Shown piece by piece: positions 38,642-48,117 of a DNA stretch of 64,000 bases. A program made the position numbers and the translations under genes. The first letter of the stretch is position 1; the number at the start of each line of letters is the position of its first letter. The DNA comes from Reyranella sp. (GTDB taxonomy: Bacteria; Pseudomonadota; Alphaproteobacteria; Reyranellales; Reyranellaceae): positions 1-64,000 of the forward strand of contig NZ_SCUT01000027.1 in the NCBI RefSeq assembly GCF_004297265.1. The letters are read 5' to 3'. The notes under the pieces are model-generated. The model was not told the origin of the DNA. It did no database searches and worked only from the letters and a program-made list of their open reading frames with translations.

Positions 38642-40222
38642 ATGACCCATTTTCGCTCCTGGTCGCTGGCGGCACTTGCCGCCTCCACCTTTCTGGCCGC
38701 CCTTCCCACGCAGGCGCAGACACAAGCCAAGACTCTCAAGGTGGCGCCAGAGACGCTGAGCCGCGTCCTCGACCCGCATTTCACCACGTCCTTCACGACG
38801 CGCGACCTGGGCTACCTGATCTACGACACGCTGTTTGCGGTCGACGACAAATTCGAGCCGAAGCCGCAGATGGTCGAGCGCTACACGATCAGCGCCGACA
38901 AGCTCACCTACACCTTCGTGCTGCGGCCCGGCCTGAAATGGCATGACGGCCAGCCGGTCACCGCGGCGGACTGCGTCGCCTCGATCCAGCGGTGGGGCTC
39001 GCGCGACAGCATGGGCCAGACCCTGGCGAAGTTCACCGCCTCGCTGGAGGCGACCGACGCCAATACGATCAAGCTGGTGCTGAAGGAGCCCTACGGGCTG
39101 GTGCTGGACAGCCTGGCCAAGATCGGCGCGCCCGTGCCCTTCATGATGCCGGAGCGCATCGCCAGGACCCCCGGCAGTGAGCAGGTGAAGGAGATCGTGG
39201 GCTCCGGTCCCTACAAGTTCCGCGCCGACCTGCACGAGCCCGGGGTCAAGATCGTCCTCGACAAGTTCGCCGACTACAAGCCGCGCAGCGAGCCGCCCAA
39301 CTGGGCCTCGGGCGGCAAGATCGCGAAGATGGACAGGGTCGAGATGCTGGGCATGCCCGACGCCCAGACGCAGGTGAGCGCCCTCATTCGCGGCGAGGTC
39401 GACTACCTCGAACGCGTGCCCGCCGACCTGCTGCCGCTGTTCGACGCGAAATCCGGGGCGAAGGCGGAGGTCGTGAGCAAGTACGGCTTCCAGGCCATCA
39501 TGCGCATGAACCACCTGCAGCCGCCGTTCGACAATCTCAAGGTGCGCCAGGCGATCGCCCGCGCCGTCGACCGTTCGATGTACGCCGCCGTCGTCGCGGG
39601 CGATCCGAAGTTCGCCACCGACTGCGCCGCCGTGTTCGGCTGCGACATGCCCTACGAGAGCAAGGCCGGCATCCCCTCCTTCGATATGGCCGCCGCGAAG
39701 GCGATGCTGAAGGAAGCCAATGTCGACTTCTCGAAGCCGCTGGTGATGCTGCATGTCGCCAACGCGCCGGGCATCGCGGCGCTGGGCAACGTCACGCGCC
39801 AGGTGCTGGTCGATCTCGGCTTCAAGGTCGACATGGTGTCGATGGATTTCCAGACCTTCGCGACGCGCCGGCTCAACACCGGACCGGTCGACAAGGGCGG
39901 CTGGAATCTCGCCCACACGACGAACTCTGTGCCTGACCAGGGCAATCCGCTCAGCAACCCGTTCCTTGTCGCCTCGGGCCCGCCGGCTTCCGCCTGGGGC
40001 TGGCCGAAGGACGAGAAGACCGAGGAGCTGCGGTTGCGCTTCGCCACCGCGCCGGGCGAGGCGACGCGAAAGACCATCGCCAACGAGATCCAGGCCCGCG
40101 CCTACGAACAGGTCCTCTACCTGCCGCTGGCGCAGTTCACGACTCCGTCGGCCTGGCGCAACAACCTCGAAGGCGTCCTGAAGTCGCCGGTCATGCTGCT
40201 CTACAACATCGAGAAGAAGTGA
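38642..40222 (+). CDS. ABC transporter substrate-binding protein, family 5 (peptide/organic)
   Basis: 526 residues from ATG 38642, preceded by GAGGAA. Signal peptide HFRSWSLAALAASTFLAALP then TQAQT. Family 5 signatures: PETLSRVLDPHFTTSFTTRD, LTYTFVLRPGLKWHDGQPVT, IVGSGPYKFR and FDNLKVRQAIARAVDR. It binds oligopeptides or other solutes for an ABC permease. No permease genes lie next to it. The deaminase-like gene begins 11 bases after its stop. Confidence 0.93.
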   Translation: MTHFRSWSLAALAASTFLAALPTQAQTQAKTLKVAPETLSRVLDPHFTTSFTTRDLGYLIYDTLFAVDDKFEPKPQMVERYTISADKLTYTFVLRPGLKWHDGQPVTAADCVASIQRWGSRDSMGQTLAKFTASLEATDANTIKLVLKEPYGLVLDSLAKIGAPVPFMMPERIARTPGSEQVKEIVGSGPYKFRADLHEPGVKIVLDKFADYKPRSEPPNWASGGKIAKMDRVEMLGMPDAQTQVSALIRGEVDYLERVPADLLPLFDAKSGAKAEVVSKYGFQAIMRMNHLQPPFDNLKVRQAIARAVDRSMYAAVVAGDPKFATDCAAVFGCDMPYESKAGIPSFDMAAAKAMLKEANVDFSKPLVMLHVANAPGIAALGNVTRQVLVDLGFKVDMVSMDFQTFATRRLNTGPVDKGGWNLAHTTNSVPDQGNPLSNPFLVASGPPASAWGWPKDEKTEELRLRFATAPGEATRKTIANEIQARAYEQVLYLPLAQFTTPSAWRNNLEGVLKSPVMLLYNIEKK

Positions 40223-40233
40223 GGATCGCCCCC

Positions 40234-41301
40234 ATGGCGAAAGCGGTTGCCGACGATTACCTGCGGCGCATTCCCAAGGCCGAGCTGCATTGCCATCTCG
40301 CCGGCACCCTGCGTGCCACGACCGTGGCCGAGCTCGCGAAGAAATACGGCCTGCCGCTGCCGCGCCCGGCCGAGCAGCTCTACCAGTGGCCCAATTTCGA
40401 CGGGTTCCTCGAAATCCTGCGCCTCACCGCCTCGGTGCTGCGCACGCCGGAGGATTTCAGCCGCGCCATCTACGAATACTGCGAGGACGCCAGCCGCGAC
40501 GGCAACCTCCGGCACGTCGAGTTCTTCTTCAATCCCGACTACTTCTATCCCAACGGCATCGACTATCCGTCGATGGTGGCTGGCATGGCCGACGGCGTCG
40601 AGCGGGTCGGCCGCTCCTTCGGCATCTCCGCCCGGCTGATCTGCTGCATCGACCGCTCGATCAACTCGCCCGCCCAGGCCGTCGAGATCGTGGAGACGGC
40701 GCTGGCGCACCGCCACGAGCTGGTGATCGGCATCGGGCTGGACGGCAACGAAAGCGTCGGCCCGCCCGCGACGTTCGCCGAGGCCTATGCGCTGGCGCGC
40801 AAGGCCGGGCTGCGCTGCACGGCTCATTGCTGCGAGGATTATCTCACGCCGCTCGAAGCGCCGCCGACCAACTACCTGATCTGCCGCGACGTTCTGCGCT
40901 GCGACCGCATCGACCATGGCTACAACATGCTGGCTTCGGACTATGTGATGAACGAGGCGCGCAAGGACGGGCTCTACTTCACGCCCTGCGCCTGGACCAG
41001 CCTGCTGCACAACCGCCCCCACCGGCCGCAGCGCATCCGCCGCATGGTCGAGGCCGGATTGAACGTCACGATCAACACCGACGATCCGGCGATGTTCGGC
41101 ACCAATCTCGGCCACGGCTTCACGACCCTGTTCGGCACGATCGGCTGGGGCCCCGACAAGGCCCGTCTGTTCAGCCTGAATTCGCTCGAAGGCTCGTGGC
41201 TCGACGAAAGCGACAAGGCGAGGATGCGCATCGACTTCCGCCGCCAGATCGCCGCCCTGGACAAGGAGTTCGGTTACGAGAACAAGGCGATGCCGGTGTA
41301 G
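40234..41301 (+). CDS. Adenosine deaminase-like metal hydrolase
   Basis: 355 residues. Zinc ligands HCHLAGTLRATT (HxH) near the N-terminus, a distal His in RIDHGYNM, and the Asp pair INTDDPAMFGT match the adenosine/adenine deaminase family. The usual HAGE catalytic motif appears as CTAHCCEDYL, so the general-base Glu is retained in altered surroundings (HCCE). The substrate may therefore not be adenosine. ATG 40234 follows GAGGATC. Likely co-expressed with the ABC receptor. Confidence 0.85.
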   Translation: MAKAVADDYLRRIPKAELHCHLAGTLRATTVAELAKKYGLPLPRPAEQLYQWPNFDGFLEILRLTASVLRTPEDFSRAIYEYCEDASRDGNLRHVEFFFNPDYFYPNGIDYPSMVAGMADGVERVGRSFGISARLICCIDRSINSPAQAVEIVETALAHRHELVIGIGLDGNESVGPPATFAEAYALARKAGLRCTAHCCEDYLTPLEAPPTNYLICRDVLRCDRIDHGYNMLASDYVMNEARKDGLYFTPCAWTSLLHNRPHRPQRIRRMVEAGLNVTINTDDPAMFGTNLGHGFTTLFGTIGWGPDKARLFSLNSLEGSWLDESDKARMRIDFRRQIAALDKEFGYENKAMPV

Positions 41302-41319
41302 CCGTCCGTGTTGAAGCGC

Positions 41320-41484
41320 CCTCTCCGCGCGCGTCAGCGTGGGGAGAGGGAGGGGACCCGCGCGAAGCGTGGGGAGGGAGAGGTGTCCCCTCAATCGCTT
41401 CGCCGAGTCCGTATCGCGCACCACCTCACCTTCCCATTGCTGCGCAATGGGCCCCTTCCTCTCCCCCACTTCGTGGCGGAGAGG
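41320..41484. repeat. Inverted repeat between the deaminase and msrA genes
   Basis: The arm at 41320-41359 (CCTCTCCGC, then TGGGGAGAGG, then AGGGG) is matched in reverse complement at 41449-41484 with few mismatches. Between them a third related piece (GCGTGGGGAGGGAGAGG) starts at about 41367. The 200-base spacer holds no gene. It looks like a dispersed genomic repeat that can fold as a long hairpin between two convergent genes. Confidence 0.6.
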
Positions 41485-41502
41485 AGTGATGAGGTCACTT
41501 CC

Positions 41503-42165
41503 CTACTCCGCTGCGACGCCCAGACCGATGGGACAGGACACGCCGGTGCCGCCCAAGCCGCAATAGCCGCCGGGGTTCTTGGCGAGATACTGCTGGTGGT
41601 AGTCCTCGGCGTAGAAGAACACCGGGGCATCGACGATCTCGGTCGTGATCGTGCCGTAGCCCTTGCGGGCGAGTTCCTTCTGGAAGACCGCGCGCGACGC
41701 CTGGGCCTGAATCTTCTGTGCGTCCGAAAAGGTGTAGATGCCCGAACGATACTGGGTGCCGACATCGTTGCCCTGGCGCATGCCCTGGGTCGGGTCGTGG
41801 CTCTCCCAGAAGAGACGTAGCAGCGCCTCGTAGGAGGTCTTCTGCGGATCGAACCACACCATCACCACCTCGTTGTGGCCGGTATATCCCGAGCAGACTT
41901 CCTCGTAGGTCGGGTTGGGCGTGAGGCCCGCGGCATAGCCGACGGCGGTCGCGTAGACGCCCGGCGCCTCCCAGCACGCGCGCTCGGCGCCCCAGAAGCA
42001 GCCCAGTCCGAACATCGCCTGCTCGAGGCCGCCGGGAAACGGCGCCTGGATGCGATTGCCGTTGACGTAATGCATGACGGGAATCTCGAAGTCCGGCAAC
42101 GGACGGCCCGGCAGGGCCCGGTCGGCCGTCGGCATCCCGGTCTTCCGGCGCAGAATTCGCCACAT
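41503..42165 (-). CDS. msrA: Peptide-methionine (S)-S-oxide reductase
   Basis: Repairs oxidised methionine. 220 residues from ATG 42165, preceded by AAGAGGAG. Catalytic Cys in [15 protein letters not shown], family motifs [32 protein letters not shown] and [10 protein letters not shown], and resolving-type cysteines in [14 protein letters not shown] near the C-terminus. The longer upstream frame is a shadow of the divergent MAPEG gene. Confidence 0.95.
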   Translation of the reverse strand: MWRILRRKTGMPTADRALPGRPLPDFEIPVMHYVNGNRIQAPFPGGLEQAMFGLGCFWGAERACWEAPGVYATAVGYAAGLTPNPTYEEVCSGYTGHNEVVMVWFDPQKTSYEALLRLFWESHDPTQGMRQGNDVGTQYRSGIYTFSDAQKIQAQASRAVFQKELARKGYGTITTEIVDAPVFFYAEDYHQQYLAKNPGGYCGLGGTGVSCPIGLGVAAE

Positions 42166-42246
42166 GGTCCGGCTCCTCTTGCTTTCGCCCGCTGGTCTCC
42201 GCCCAATATGGCCATAGAATGCCGACAGATCGAGGGGAGGCCGCCC

Positions 42247-42633
42247 GTGCCCGTGTTTTTCGTCTGCGCCGGCCTGCTGGGCCTGCTGGCGGCTGCGCTG
42301 ACGGTGCATGTCGGCCTGATGCGCGGCCGCAAGGGGATCAACCTGGGCGACGGCGATGACGCCGAGATGCAGGCGGCGGTGCGGGCGCACGGCAACCTGA
42401 TGGAGTTCGCGCCGATCACCCTGCTGATGATCTACATGGCCAGCGACTTCTACGGCTTCCGCACCGTGGCGGCGCTTTCGGTGCTGCTGCTGGCCGCGCG
42501 CGTCCTGCATGCCGGCGGCATGCTGGGCCTGATTCCGAAGGGTCGCCTGGTGGGGACAGTCGCCTCCTGTATCATCCTGGGCGTCGCATCGATCCTGCTC
42601 GCGATCGCCGGCGTCGGCCTCAAGCAGTACTGA
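42247..42633 (+). CDS. MAPEG-family membrane protein
   Basis: 128 residues from GTG 42247, preceded by GAGGGGAGG; this ribosome site decides the start over an upstream ATG frame. Four helices and the MAPEG signature [20 protein letters not shown], with [16 protein letters not shown]. Related to microsomal glutathione transferases; probable stress or detoxification role. An acyltransferase follows after 23 bases. Confidence 0.9.
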   Translation: MPVFFVCAGLLGLLAAALTVHVGLMRGRKGINLGDGDDAEMQAAVRAHGNLMEFAPITLLMIYMASDFYGFRTVAALSVLLLAARVLHAGGMLGLIPKGRLVGTVASCIILGVASILLAIAGVGLKQY

Positions 42634-42656
42634 CGGGGGTCCGCGGGAAGACGGAA

Positions 42657-44075
42657 ATGGGCGAACCCGTCACCCTCCCGCTCTGGCTGTTCGTCGCCAT
42701 CGCAGCCTTCGCGCTGTGGTCGCTGCTCGACCGGCTGCTGATTCCGAGCGGCCGCTGGTTCCTGCGGCGCCGGCTCAACCGGCTGATCGACCGGGTCAAC
42801 CGCCGCCTCGCCGTCGAGATCAAGCCGTTCCAGCTCACCAAGCGGCAGGTCCTGATCGACCGCCTGATCTACGATCCGCAGGTCGTGGCCGCCGCCAACG
42901 AGCATGCGCGCACCCACGACGTGCCGCGCGAGGTCGCGATGACGGAAGTCCATCGCTACGCGCGCGAGATCGTGCCGACCTTCAACGCCTACATCTATTT
43001 CCGGGTCGGCTATTCGATCGCCCGCGCCGTCGCGCGGTTTCTCTATCGCGTGCGCCTGGGCTACGCCGACGAACGCACCCTTGCCGGCGTGTCGCCCGAC
43101 ACGACCGTGGTGTTCGTGATGAACCATCGCAGCAACATGGACTACGTGCTGGTGGCCTTCCTCGCGGCCGAGCGCACGGCCCTGTCCTACGCGGTGGGCG
43201 AATGGGCGCGGATCTGGCCGCTGCAGCAGCTCATCCGGTCGATGGGCGCCTATTTCGTGCGCCGCAATTCCGACAGCCCGATCTACCGGCGCGTGCTCGA
43301 ACGCTACGTCCACATGGCGACAGAAGCTGGCGTCGCGCAGGCGATGTATCCCGAAGGCGGCCTGTCGCGCGATGGCCGTCTGCGGGAACCCAAGCTCGGC
43401 CTGTTCGACTACATGCTGAAATCGTTCGATCCCAAGGGCACGCACGACATCGTCTTCGTGCCGGTGGCGCTGAACTACGACCGCGTGCTGGAGGATCGGA
43501 CGCTGCTGCGCTCGCTCGACCGCGAGGCGGGCCGGCGCAGCGCGTGGTTCGCCGTGCGCACGGCGCTGATCTTCTGGGCCAGCCAGCTCGGGCTGATGCT
43601 GCGTGGGCAATGGCACCGCTTCGGCTATGCCTGCGTGAATTTCGGCGGCCCCATCTCGGCACGCGGCTGGCTGGCCGCCCATGGCGGGCCGAACGGCGGC
43701 GACCTCCGCACGCTCGACAAGGAGCGGCGCTTCGAGGTGATCGGCCGGTTGGCGAGCGACGTGATGGGAGAGATCGCCCGTCTCGTTCCCGTTCTGCCGG
43801 TGTCGCTGATGGCGACGATCCTGCTCGAAGCCGAGGGGCCGCTCGACGAACTAGAACTCAAGGTCCGGGCGTCGGACCTGATCGTGCATTTCGAGACGCG
43901 CGGCGCAAAACTCTACCTGCCGCGCGGCGACCGCGACTATGCCTTCCATGTCGGCCTGCGCATGCTGTCGCTGCGCCATCTGGTAGAAGAGAGCGGCGCG
44001 GGGCTCTTCTCGGTCGTGGCAACCGAACGGCCGGTCCTCGCGTATTATGCCAACGCCATCGCCCATTTGCGCTGA
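42657..44075 (+). CDS. Glycerol-3-phosphate/1-acylglycerol acyltransferase-like protein
   Basis: 472 residues. The PlsB/PlsC-type acyltransferase domain has the catalytic HX4D in [16 protein letters not shown] and the [16 protein letters not shown] block. One N-terminal membrane helix is followed by a basic region. It is shorter than PlsB (about 800) and longer than PlsC (about 250). Likely acylates glycerol phosphate in phospholipid synthesis. The YihY gene starts three bases later. Confidence 0.85.
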   Translation: MGEPVTLPLWLFVAIAAFALWSLLDRLLIPSGRWFLRRRLNRLIDRVNRRLAVEIKPFQLTKRQVLIDRLIYDPQVVAAANEHARTHDVPREVAMTEVHRYAREIVPTFNAYIYFRVGYSIARAVARFLYRVRLGYADERTLAGVSPDTTVVFVMNHRSNMDYVLVAFLAAERTALSYAVGEWARIWPLQQLIRSMGAYFVRRNSDSPIYRRVLERYVHMATEAGVAQAMYPEGGLSRDGRLREPKLGLFDYMLKSFDPKGTHDIVFVPVALNYDRVLEDRTLLRSLDREAGRRSAWFAVRTALIFWASQLGLMLRGQWHRFGYACVNFGGPISARGWLAAHGGPNGGDLRTLDKERRFEVIGRLASDVMGEIARLVPVLPVSLMATILLEAEGPLDELELKVRASDLIVHFETRGAKLYLPRGDRDYAFHVGLRMLSLRHLVEESGAGLFSVVATERPVLAYYANAIAHLR

Positions 44076-44078
44076 CCC

Positions 44079-44948
44079 ATGATCCAAATGCTCTGGCGTA
44101 TCGCCTACGAGGCCGGCTACGGCTACTTCGCGAACCGGCTTTCGACCTCGGCCGCGGCGATGGCGTTCTATACGATGTTCGCGCTGGGCCCGATCATGAT
44201 CTTCACGATCGCCATCGCCGAGCCGTTCGTCGGCAGGTTCATGGCGCAGGAGGCGATCTTCGACGCGCTCGGTACCGTCGTGGCGCAGGACCAGTTGCGC
44301 ACCATCCGCCGCTTCGCCTCGGAGGACCTGTTCCGCGGCGGCGGCATCGCCGCCCTCGCCGGTGCCGCCGTGCTGCTCTACACCGGCACCCGCGTCTTCG
44401 TGGAACTGGACGACGGCATCGACGCGATCTGGCGGGACGGCAAAAACCCGACGGTGCATCCGGTCCTGGCCGGCCTGAAGTCGCGGCTGCTCGCCGTGCT
44501 GCTGATGATCGTGCTGGGCGTCCTGCTGATCGCCGTGATCCTGGCGAGCGTGCTGATCTCGGCCTATGCCGGCGTGCTGGAAAGGTTTCCCATCCTGGGC
44601 GTCTGGATCGGCCCGGCGATCTCGACCTCGGTGCACTACGGCCTGCTCTCGGGCTTCTTCACGCTGATCTACAAATGGCTGCCGACGGGCCATGTGCCCT
44701 GGCGGTACGCGCTGGTCGGCGGCCTGGTGAACGCCCTGCTCTTCGCGGCCGGCAACCGCGCGCTGGTCTTCTACTTCGAGGTGACCCAGCTCACCTCGGC
44801 GTTCGGCGCCACGGCGGGCTTCGCCGCCATCATGGTCTGGATGTACTGGACCTCGCTCACCATCCTGATCGGCGCCCAGGTCGGCCGCGCGACGCGCGAC
44901 GTCCTGATCGACAACCGCGCGAGAGAGATGGTCGAGGGGGATTTATGA
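44079..44948 (+). CDS. YihY/BrkB-family membrane protein
   Basis: 289 residues with about six membrane helices and the family pattern NRLSTSAAAMAFYTMFALGP, LYKWLPTG-like YKWLPTGHVPWRYALVGGLV and VTQLTSAFGATAGFAAIMVW followed by MYWTSLTILIGAQ. It was once annotated as RNase BN, but is a membrane protein of unknown function. It probably shares a transcript with the acyltransferase. Confidence 0.9.
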   Translation: MIQMLWRIAYEAGYGYFANRLSTSAAAMAFYTMFALGPIMIFTIAIAEPFVGRFMAQEAIFDALGTVVAQDQLRTIRRFASEDLFRGGGIAALAGAAVLLYTGTRVFVELDDGIDAIWRDGKNPTVHPVLAGLKSRLLAVLLMIVLGVLLIAVILASVLISAYAGVLERFPILGVWIGPAISTSVHYGLLSGFFTLIYKWLPTGHVPWRYALVGGLVNALLFAAGNRALVFYFEVTQLTSAFGATAGFAAIMVWMYWTSLTILIGAQVGRATRDVLIDNRAREMVEGDL

Positions 44949-44964
44949 TCTGGAACAAAAAATT

Positions 44965-45086
44965 CCGTCGTCTCGACCGGAGCGCGTAGCGCGGAGTGGA
45001 GAGACCTTCTTTCAGCTATTTGCTGGCTTTTGGTGGAGAGAAGGTCTCTCCACTCCGCACCTTCGGTGCTCCGGTCGAGACGACGG
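44965..45086. repeat. Large near-perfect inverted repeat
   Basis: A 46-base arm at 44965-45010 is matched in reverse complement at 45039-45086. It begins CCGTCGTCTCGACCGGAGC and ends GCGGAGTGGAGAGACCTTCT, with a mismatched 6-9 base centre (a GCGTAG-like or ACCGAAGGT piece). The loop of about 28 bases holds no gene. It lies between convergent genes. Confidence 0.85.
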
Positions 45087-45094
45087 AGCTTCTT

Positions 45095-46090
45095 TTAGAA
45101 CATCGTAGCCAGCACCCTGTCCGGCGGCTTGTGGCCGTCGGCGAAGGTCTTGATGTTGATCAGGACCTTCTCGCCCATCTCGATGCGGCCCTCGAGCGTG
45201 GCCGAGCCCATGTGCGGCAGCAGCACCACGCGATCCATTTCGAGCAGCCTCGGATTCACCTGCGGCTCGTTCTCGTAGACGTCGAGGCCGGCGCCGGCCA
45301 TTTCGCCGGCCTTCAGCATGCGCACCATCGCGTTCTCGTCGATCACCTCGCCGCGCGCGGTGTTCACGAGGATCGATGTCGGCTTCATCAGCTTGAGGCG
45401 ACGAGCCGAGAGAAGGTGGAACGTCGCGGGCGTGTGCGGGCAGTTCACGGACACGATGTCCATGCGCGCCAGCATCTGGTCGAGGCTCTCCCAGTAGGTC
45501 GCCTCGAGTTCGCGCTCGATCTCGCCGTGGACGCGCTTGCGGTTGTGATAGTGGATGGCGAGGCCGAAGCCGCGCGCGCGACGTGCCAGCGCCTGGCCGA
45601 TGCGGCCCATGCCGACGATGCCCATGCGCTTGCCCTGCAGACGGGCGCCCAGCATCGAGGTCGGGCTCCAGCCGGACCACTTGCCGCTGCGCACCAGCCG
45701 CTCGCCTTCGCCCACGCGACGCGCCGTGGCCAGCACCAGCGCCATCGCCATGTCGGCCGTGTCTTCGGTCAGCACGCCCGGCGTGTTGGTGACGGTGATG
45801 CCCCGCTGGCGGGCGGTGTCGAGATCGATATGGTCGACGCCGGTCCCGAACGAGGCGATCAGCTTCAGTTTCGGCCCCGCCTGCGACAGCACGCGGGCGT
45901 CGATCCGGTCGGTCACCGTCGGCACCAGCACGTCGGCGGCCTTCACGGCCTCGACCAGCTGGGCGCCGGTCAGCGGCTTGTCATCAGCATTCAGGCGCGT
46001 GTCGAAAAGCTCCATCAGACGCGTCTCGATGGCGTCGGGAAGCTTTCGGGTGACGATCACCAGCGGCTTAGTCTTGGGAGTGGACGGCAT
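45095..46090 (-). CDS. D-isomer-specific 2-hydroxyacid dehydrogenase
   Basis: 331 residues. NAD(P)-binding GKRMGIVGMGRIGQALARRA, catalytic Arg in LVNTARGEVIDENAMVRMLK, catalytic Glu in YENEPQVNPRLLEMD and the His in LLPHMGSATLEGRIEMG. By pattern it belongs to glyoxylate/hydroxypyruvate reductase-like members. The stop is eight bases from the large palindrome. Confidence 0.92.
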   Translation of the reverse strand: MPSTPKTKPLVIVTRKLPDAIETRLMELFDTRLNADDKPLTGAQLVEAVKAADVLVPTVTDRIDARVLSQAGPKLKLIASFGTGVDHIDLDTARQRGITVTNTPGVLTEDTADMAMALVLATARRVGEGERLVRSGKWSGWSPTSMLGARLQGKRMGIVGMGRIGQALARRARGFGLAIHYHNRKRVHGEIERELEATYWESLDQMLARMDIVSVNCPHTPATFHLLSARRLKLMKPTSILVNTARGEVIDENAMVRMLKAGEMAGAGLDVYENEPQVNPRLLEMDRVVLLPHMGSATLEGRIEMGEKVLINIKTFADGHKPPDRVLATMF

Positions 46091-46213
46091 GTGATATTGG
46101 GACCGGCGCTGGCTCGAGACAGGGACTAAGCCCGATTACCAAGTCCGCGCGCATTTTGTCCAGCAAACCGCCCCGTCTGCTCACATGTCGGAAAGTCGCG
46201 CCTTTTCAGCTGC

Positions 46214-46245
46214 TTGTCGCTCGATATGAAGATTTCAGGTATATA
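46214..46245 (+). promoter_or_regulatory. Possible promoter of the SH3 gene
   Basis: TATATA at 46240-46245 sits eight bases before the ATG at 46253. TTGTCG at 46214-46219 is a possible -35 with an over-long 20-base spacer. If used, the transcript would be leaderless. Confidence 0.3.
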
Positions 46246-46252
46246 GGCGGCG

Positions 46253-46795
46253 ATGGGAATTCGATCGTCCGTCCTGCTTTGCGGCTTCTCTGTTGCTCTG
46301 GCGGCATTTTCCCTGCCTCCGGCCGGCGGCGGCGCAGCCCTCGCCGCCCCGGACAAGCCGACCTCCACCCAGCGCAAGGGCTCCGGCCTGCCGATCCCGC
46401 GTTTCGCATCCCTGCGGTCGGACGAGGTCAATGTCCGCACCGGGCCGGGCGCGCGCTATCCCGTCGACTGGATGTTCAAACGCAAGGCCATGCCGGTCGA
46501 GATCGTCGCCGAGTACGAGAACTGGCGCAAAATCCGCGACTGGCAGGGAGCCAGTGGCTGGGTCCACCAGAGCCTGCTCAGCGGCAAGCGCAGCTTCATC
46601 ATCTCGGCAAAAACCGCCAGCCTCCACAAGACGCCGGCTGCGTCGGCCGAGGTCGTTGCGAAGCTCGAGCCGGAGGTCATGGGCGAGATCCGCTCCTGTG
46701 CCGGCGACTGGTGCCGGGTCAGGGTTTCCGGCGTCAGCGGCTGGATCGAACGGAGCGGCATGTGGGGCGTCTACAAATCCGAACCGATCAACTAG
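46253..46795 (+). CDS. Exported SH3-domain protein
   Basis: 180 residues. Signal peptide MGIRSSVLLCGFSVALAAFS. Two SH3_3/SH3-like repeats: SDEVNVRTGPGARYPVDWMF with GWVHQSLLSG, and SFIISAKTASLHKTPAASAE with VSGWIERSGMWGVY. Such modules bind peptidoglycan or partner proteins. It is followed 35 bases later by the TonB-like genes. An arginine/lysine-rich linker region precedes the first repeat. Confidence 0.88.
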   Translation: MGIRSSVLLCGFSVALAAFSLPPAGGGAALAAPDKPTSTQRKGSGLPIPRFASLRSDEVNVRTGPGARYPVDWMFKRKAMPVEIVAEYENWRKIRDWQGASGWVHQSLLSGKRSFIISAKTASLHKTPAASAEVVAKLEPEVMGEIRSCAGDWCRVRVSGVSGWIERSGMWGVYKSEPIN

Positions 46796-46830
46796 CGGCC
46801 CGCCCGGCCGCCCCGTAGAACGGGGTCACC

Positions 46831-48051
46831 GTGACCCACGACGTCAGTCTCACCTACTCCCGCTTCGAGCACATGCCGCCGTCAGCCTTGGCGCTGGCGG
46901 CCTTGCTGCATGTCGGGGCGGCGCTGGCGTTGTTCTGGATCTCGCCGCTGCGACCGGTCGATCGCTTCGAGGACGCCATCGAGGTCACGATGGATGCACC
47001 CGAGGTTGCGCCCGCGGTCGCCGAGGAGAAGACCGCGCCGACGCCGGAGCCCGCCGCGACACCCGCTCCACCGCCGCCTGCGCCCGCGCCCGTGGCCAGC
47101 GCGCCGACGCCCACGCCGCGGCCTTCGGCGCCGCCGACGCGTCTCGGCCTACCGCCGCCTCCCGCCGAGCCGAGCACGAACCCGCGCGACGTCGCCGGCG
47201 TCGAGAAGCCTGAGCCGAAAGCGCCGGACATGCCCACCCCCGACAAGGTGCAGGAGGCGGGCCCGAAGGAGGAGCCCAAGCCCGAGGAGCCGAAGCCCGA
47301 GCAGGACAAGCCGCAGGAGGCCAAGGAGGAGCCGAAGGAGCCGCCGCCGCAGCAGCAGGCGCTCGCCCAGCCGGATCCTCCTCCACCGCCCCAGCAACAG
47401 GCGCTGGCCAAACCCGAGCCGCCGCCCCCGCCTCCGCCGTCGCTGGAGCAGGCCCTGCCGCCGCTCGACGCGCCACCACCCCCCGTGACGGAGCGGGACA
47501 TACCGAAGCCTCTGCCGGTTCCCCGCCCGGCACCGCCGCAACAACAGGCTGCGCGGCCGGCGCCGCCCCCACCAGCGCCCGCCCCAGCCCATCGGCCGCC
47601 ACAACCCGCGCCGCCCCAGCAGCAGCAGCAGCTTCGGCCTTCCCCGCTCGCGGCTCAGCCGCAGAAGCCGGCGCCGCGGGGCTCGGATTCGCAGGCGGCC
47701 GCTCAGCCCGCGCCCGTCTTCCGCAATCCCGCCGACAGCTACGGGCAGAGGCGGGCGCAGGAGCAGTATCTCTGGCAGGTGATGCGCCGGATCGCGCAGT
47801 TCCCCTATGTCCCGAAGAACACCAACACGATCCGCGAGGAAGGCACTGTGCTGACGCGCGTGACGATCTCGCGCCAGGGACAGCTGCTCAACGTGGTCCT
47901 GGAGAAATCGAGCGGCCTTGCCTCGCTCGATGCCGGCGTAGTGGAAACGATCCGGCGTGCCAGCCCCTATCCGCCGTTGCCCGCCGACATCCCGGGCGAC
48001 CAGCACACGTTCCAGCTTCCCGTCAGCTTCCGCTACAACGAGCAACGCTGA
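46831..48051 (+). CDS. TonB-like energy transducer, first tandem copy
   Basis: 406 residues from GTG 46831. One N-terminal membrane helix (LALAALLHVGAALALFWISP), then a very long Pro/Ala/Gln-rich linker (about residues 60-290, with repeated PPPP, PEEPKPE and QQQ), then a TonB C-terminal domain: VLTRVTISRQGQLLNVVLEK and SSGLASLDAGVVETIRRASP. It spans the periplasm to energise outer-membrane receptors. Its neighbour at 48118 is a paralogue. No ExbBD genes are in the window. Confidence 0.85.
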   Translation: MTHDVSLTYSRFEHMPPSALALAALLHVGAALALFWISPLRPVDRFEDAIEVTMDAPEVAPAVAEEKTAPTPEPAATPAPPPPAPAPVASAPTPTPRPSAPPTRLGLPPPPAEPSTNPRDVAGVEKPEPKAPDMPTPDKVQEAGPKEEPKPEEPKPEQDKPQEAKEEPKEPPPQQQALAQPDPPPPPQQQALAKPEPPPPPPPSLEQALPPLDAPPPPVTERDIPKPLPVPRPAPPQQQAARPAPPPPAPAPAHRPPQPAPPQQQQQLRPSPLAAQPQKPAPRGSDSQAAAQPAPVFRNPADSYGQRRAQEQYLWQVMRRIAQFPYVPKNTNTIREEGTVLTRVTISRQGQLLNVVLEKSSGLASLDAGVVETIRRASPYPPLPADIPGDQHTFQLPVSFRYNEQR

Positions 48052-48117
48052 GGGCGCCGGCTCCACCGCCGATCCGGCTGGCCGAGGGTGCCGGCCGGAC
48101 GTAGAACTTGCGGTGCC

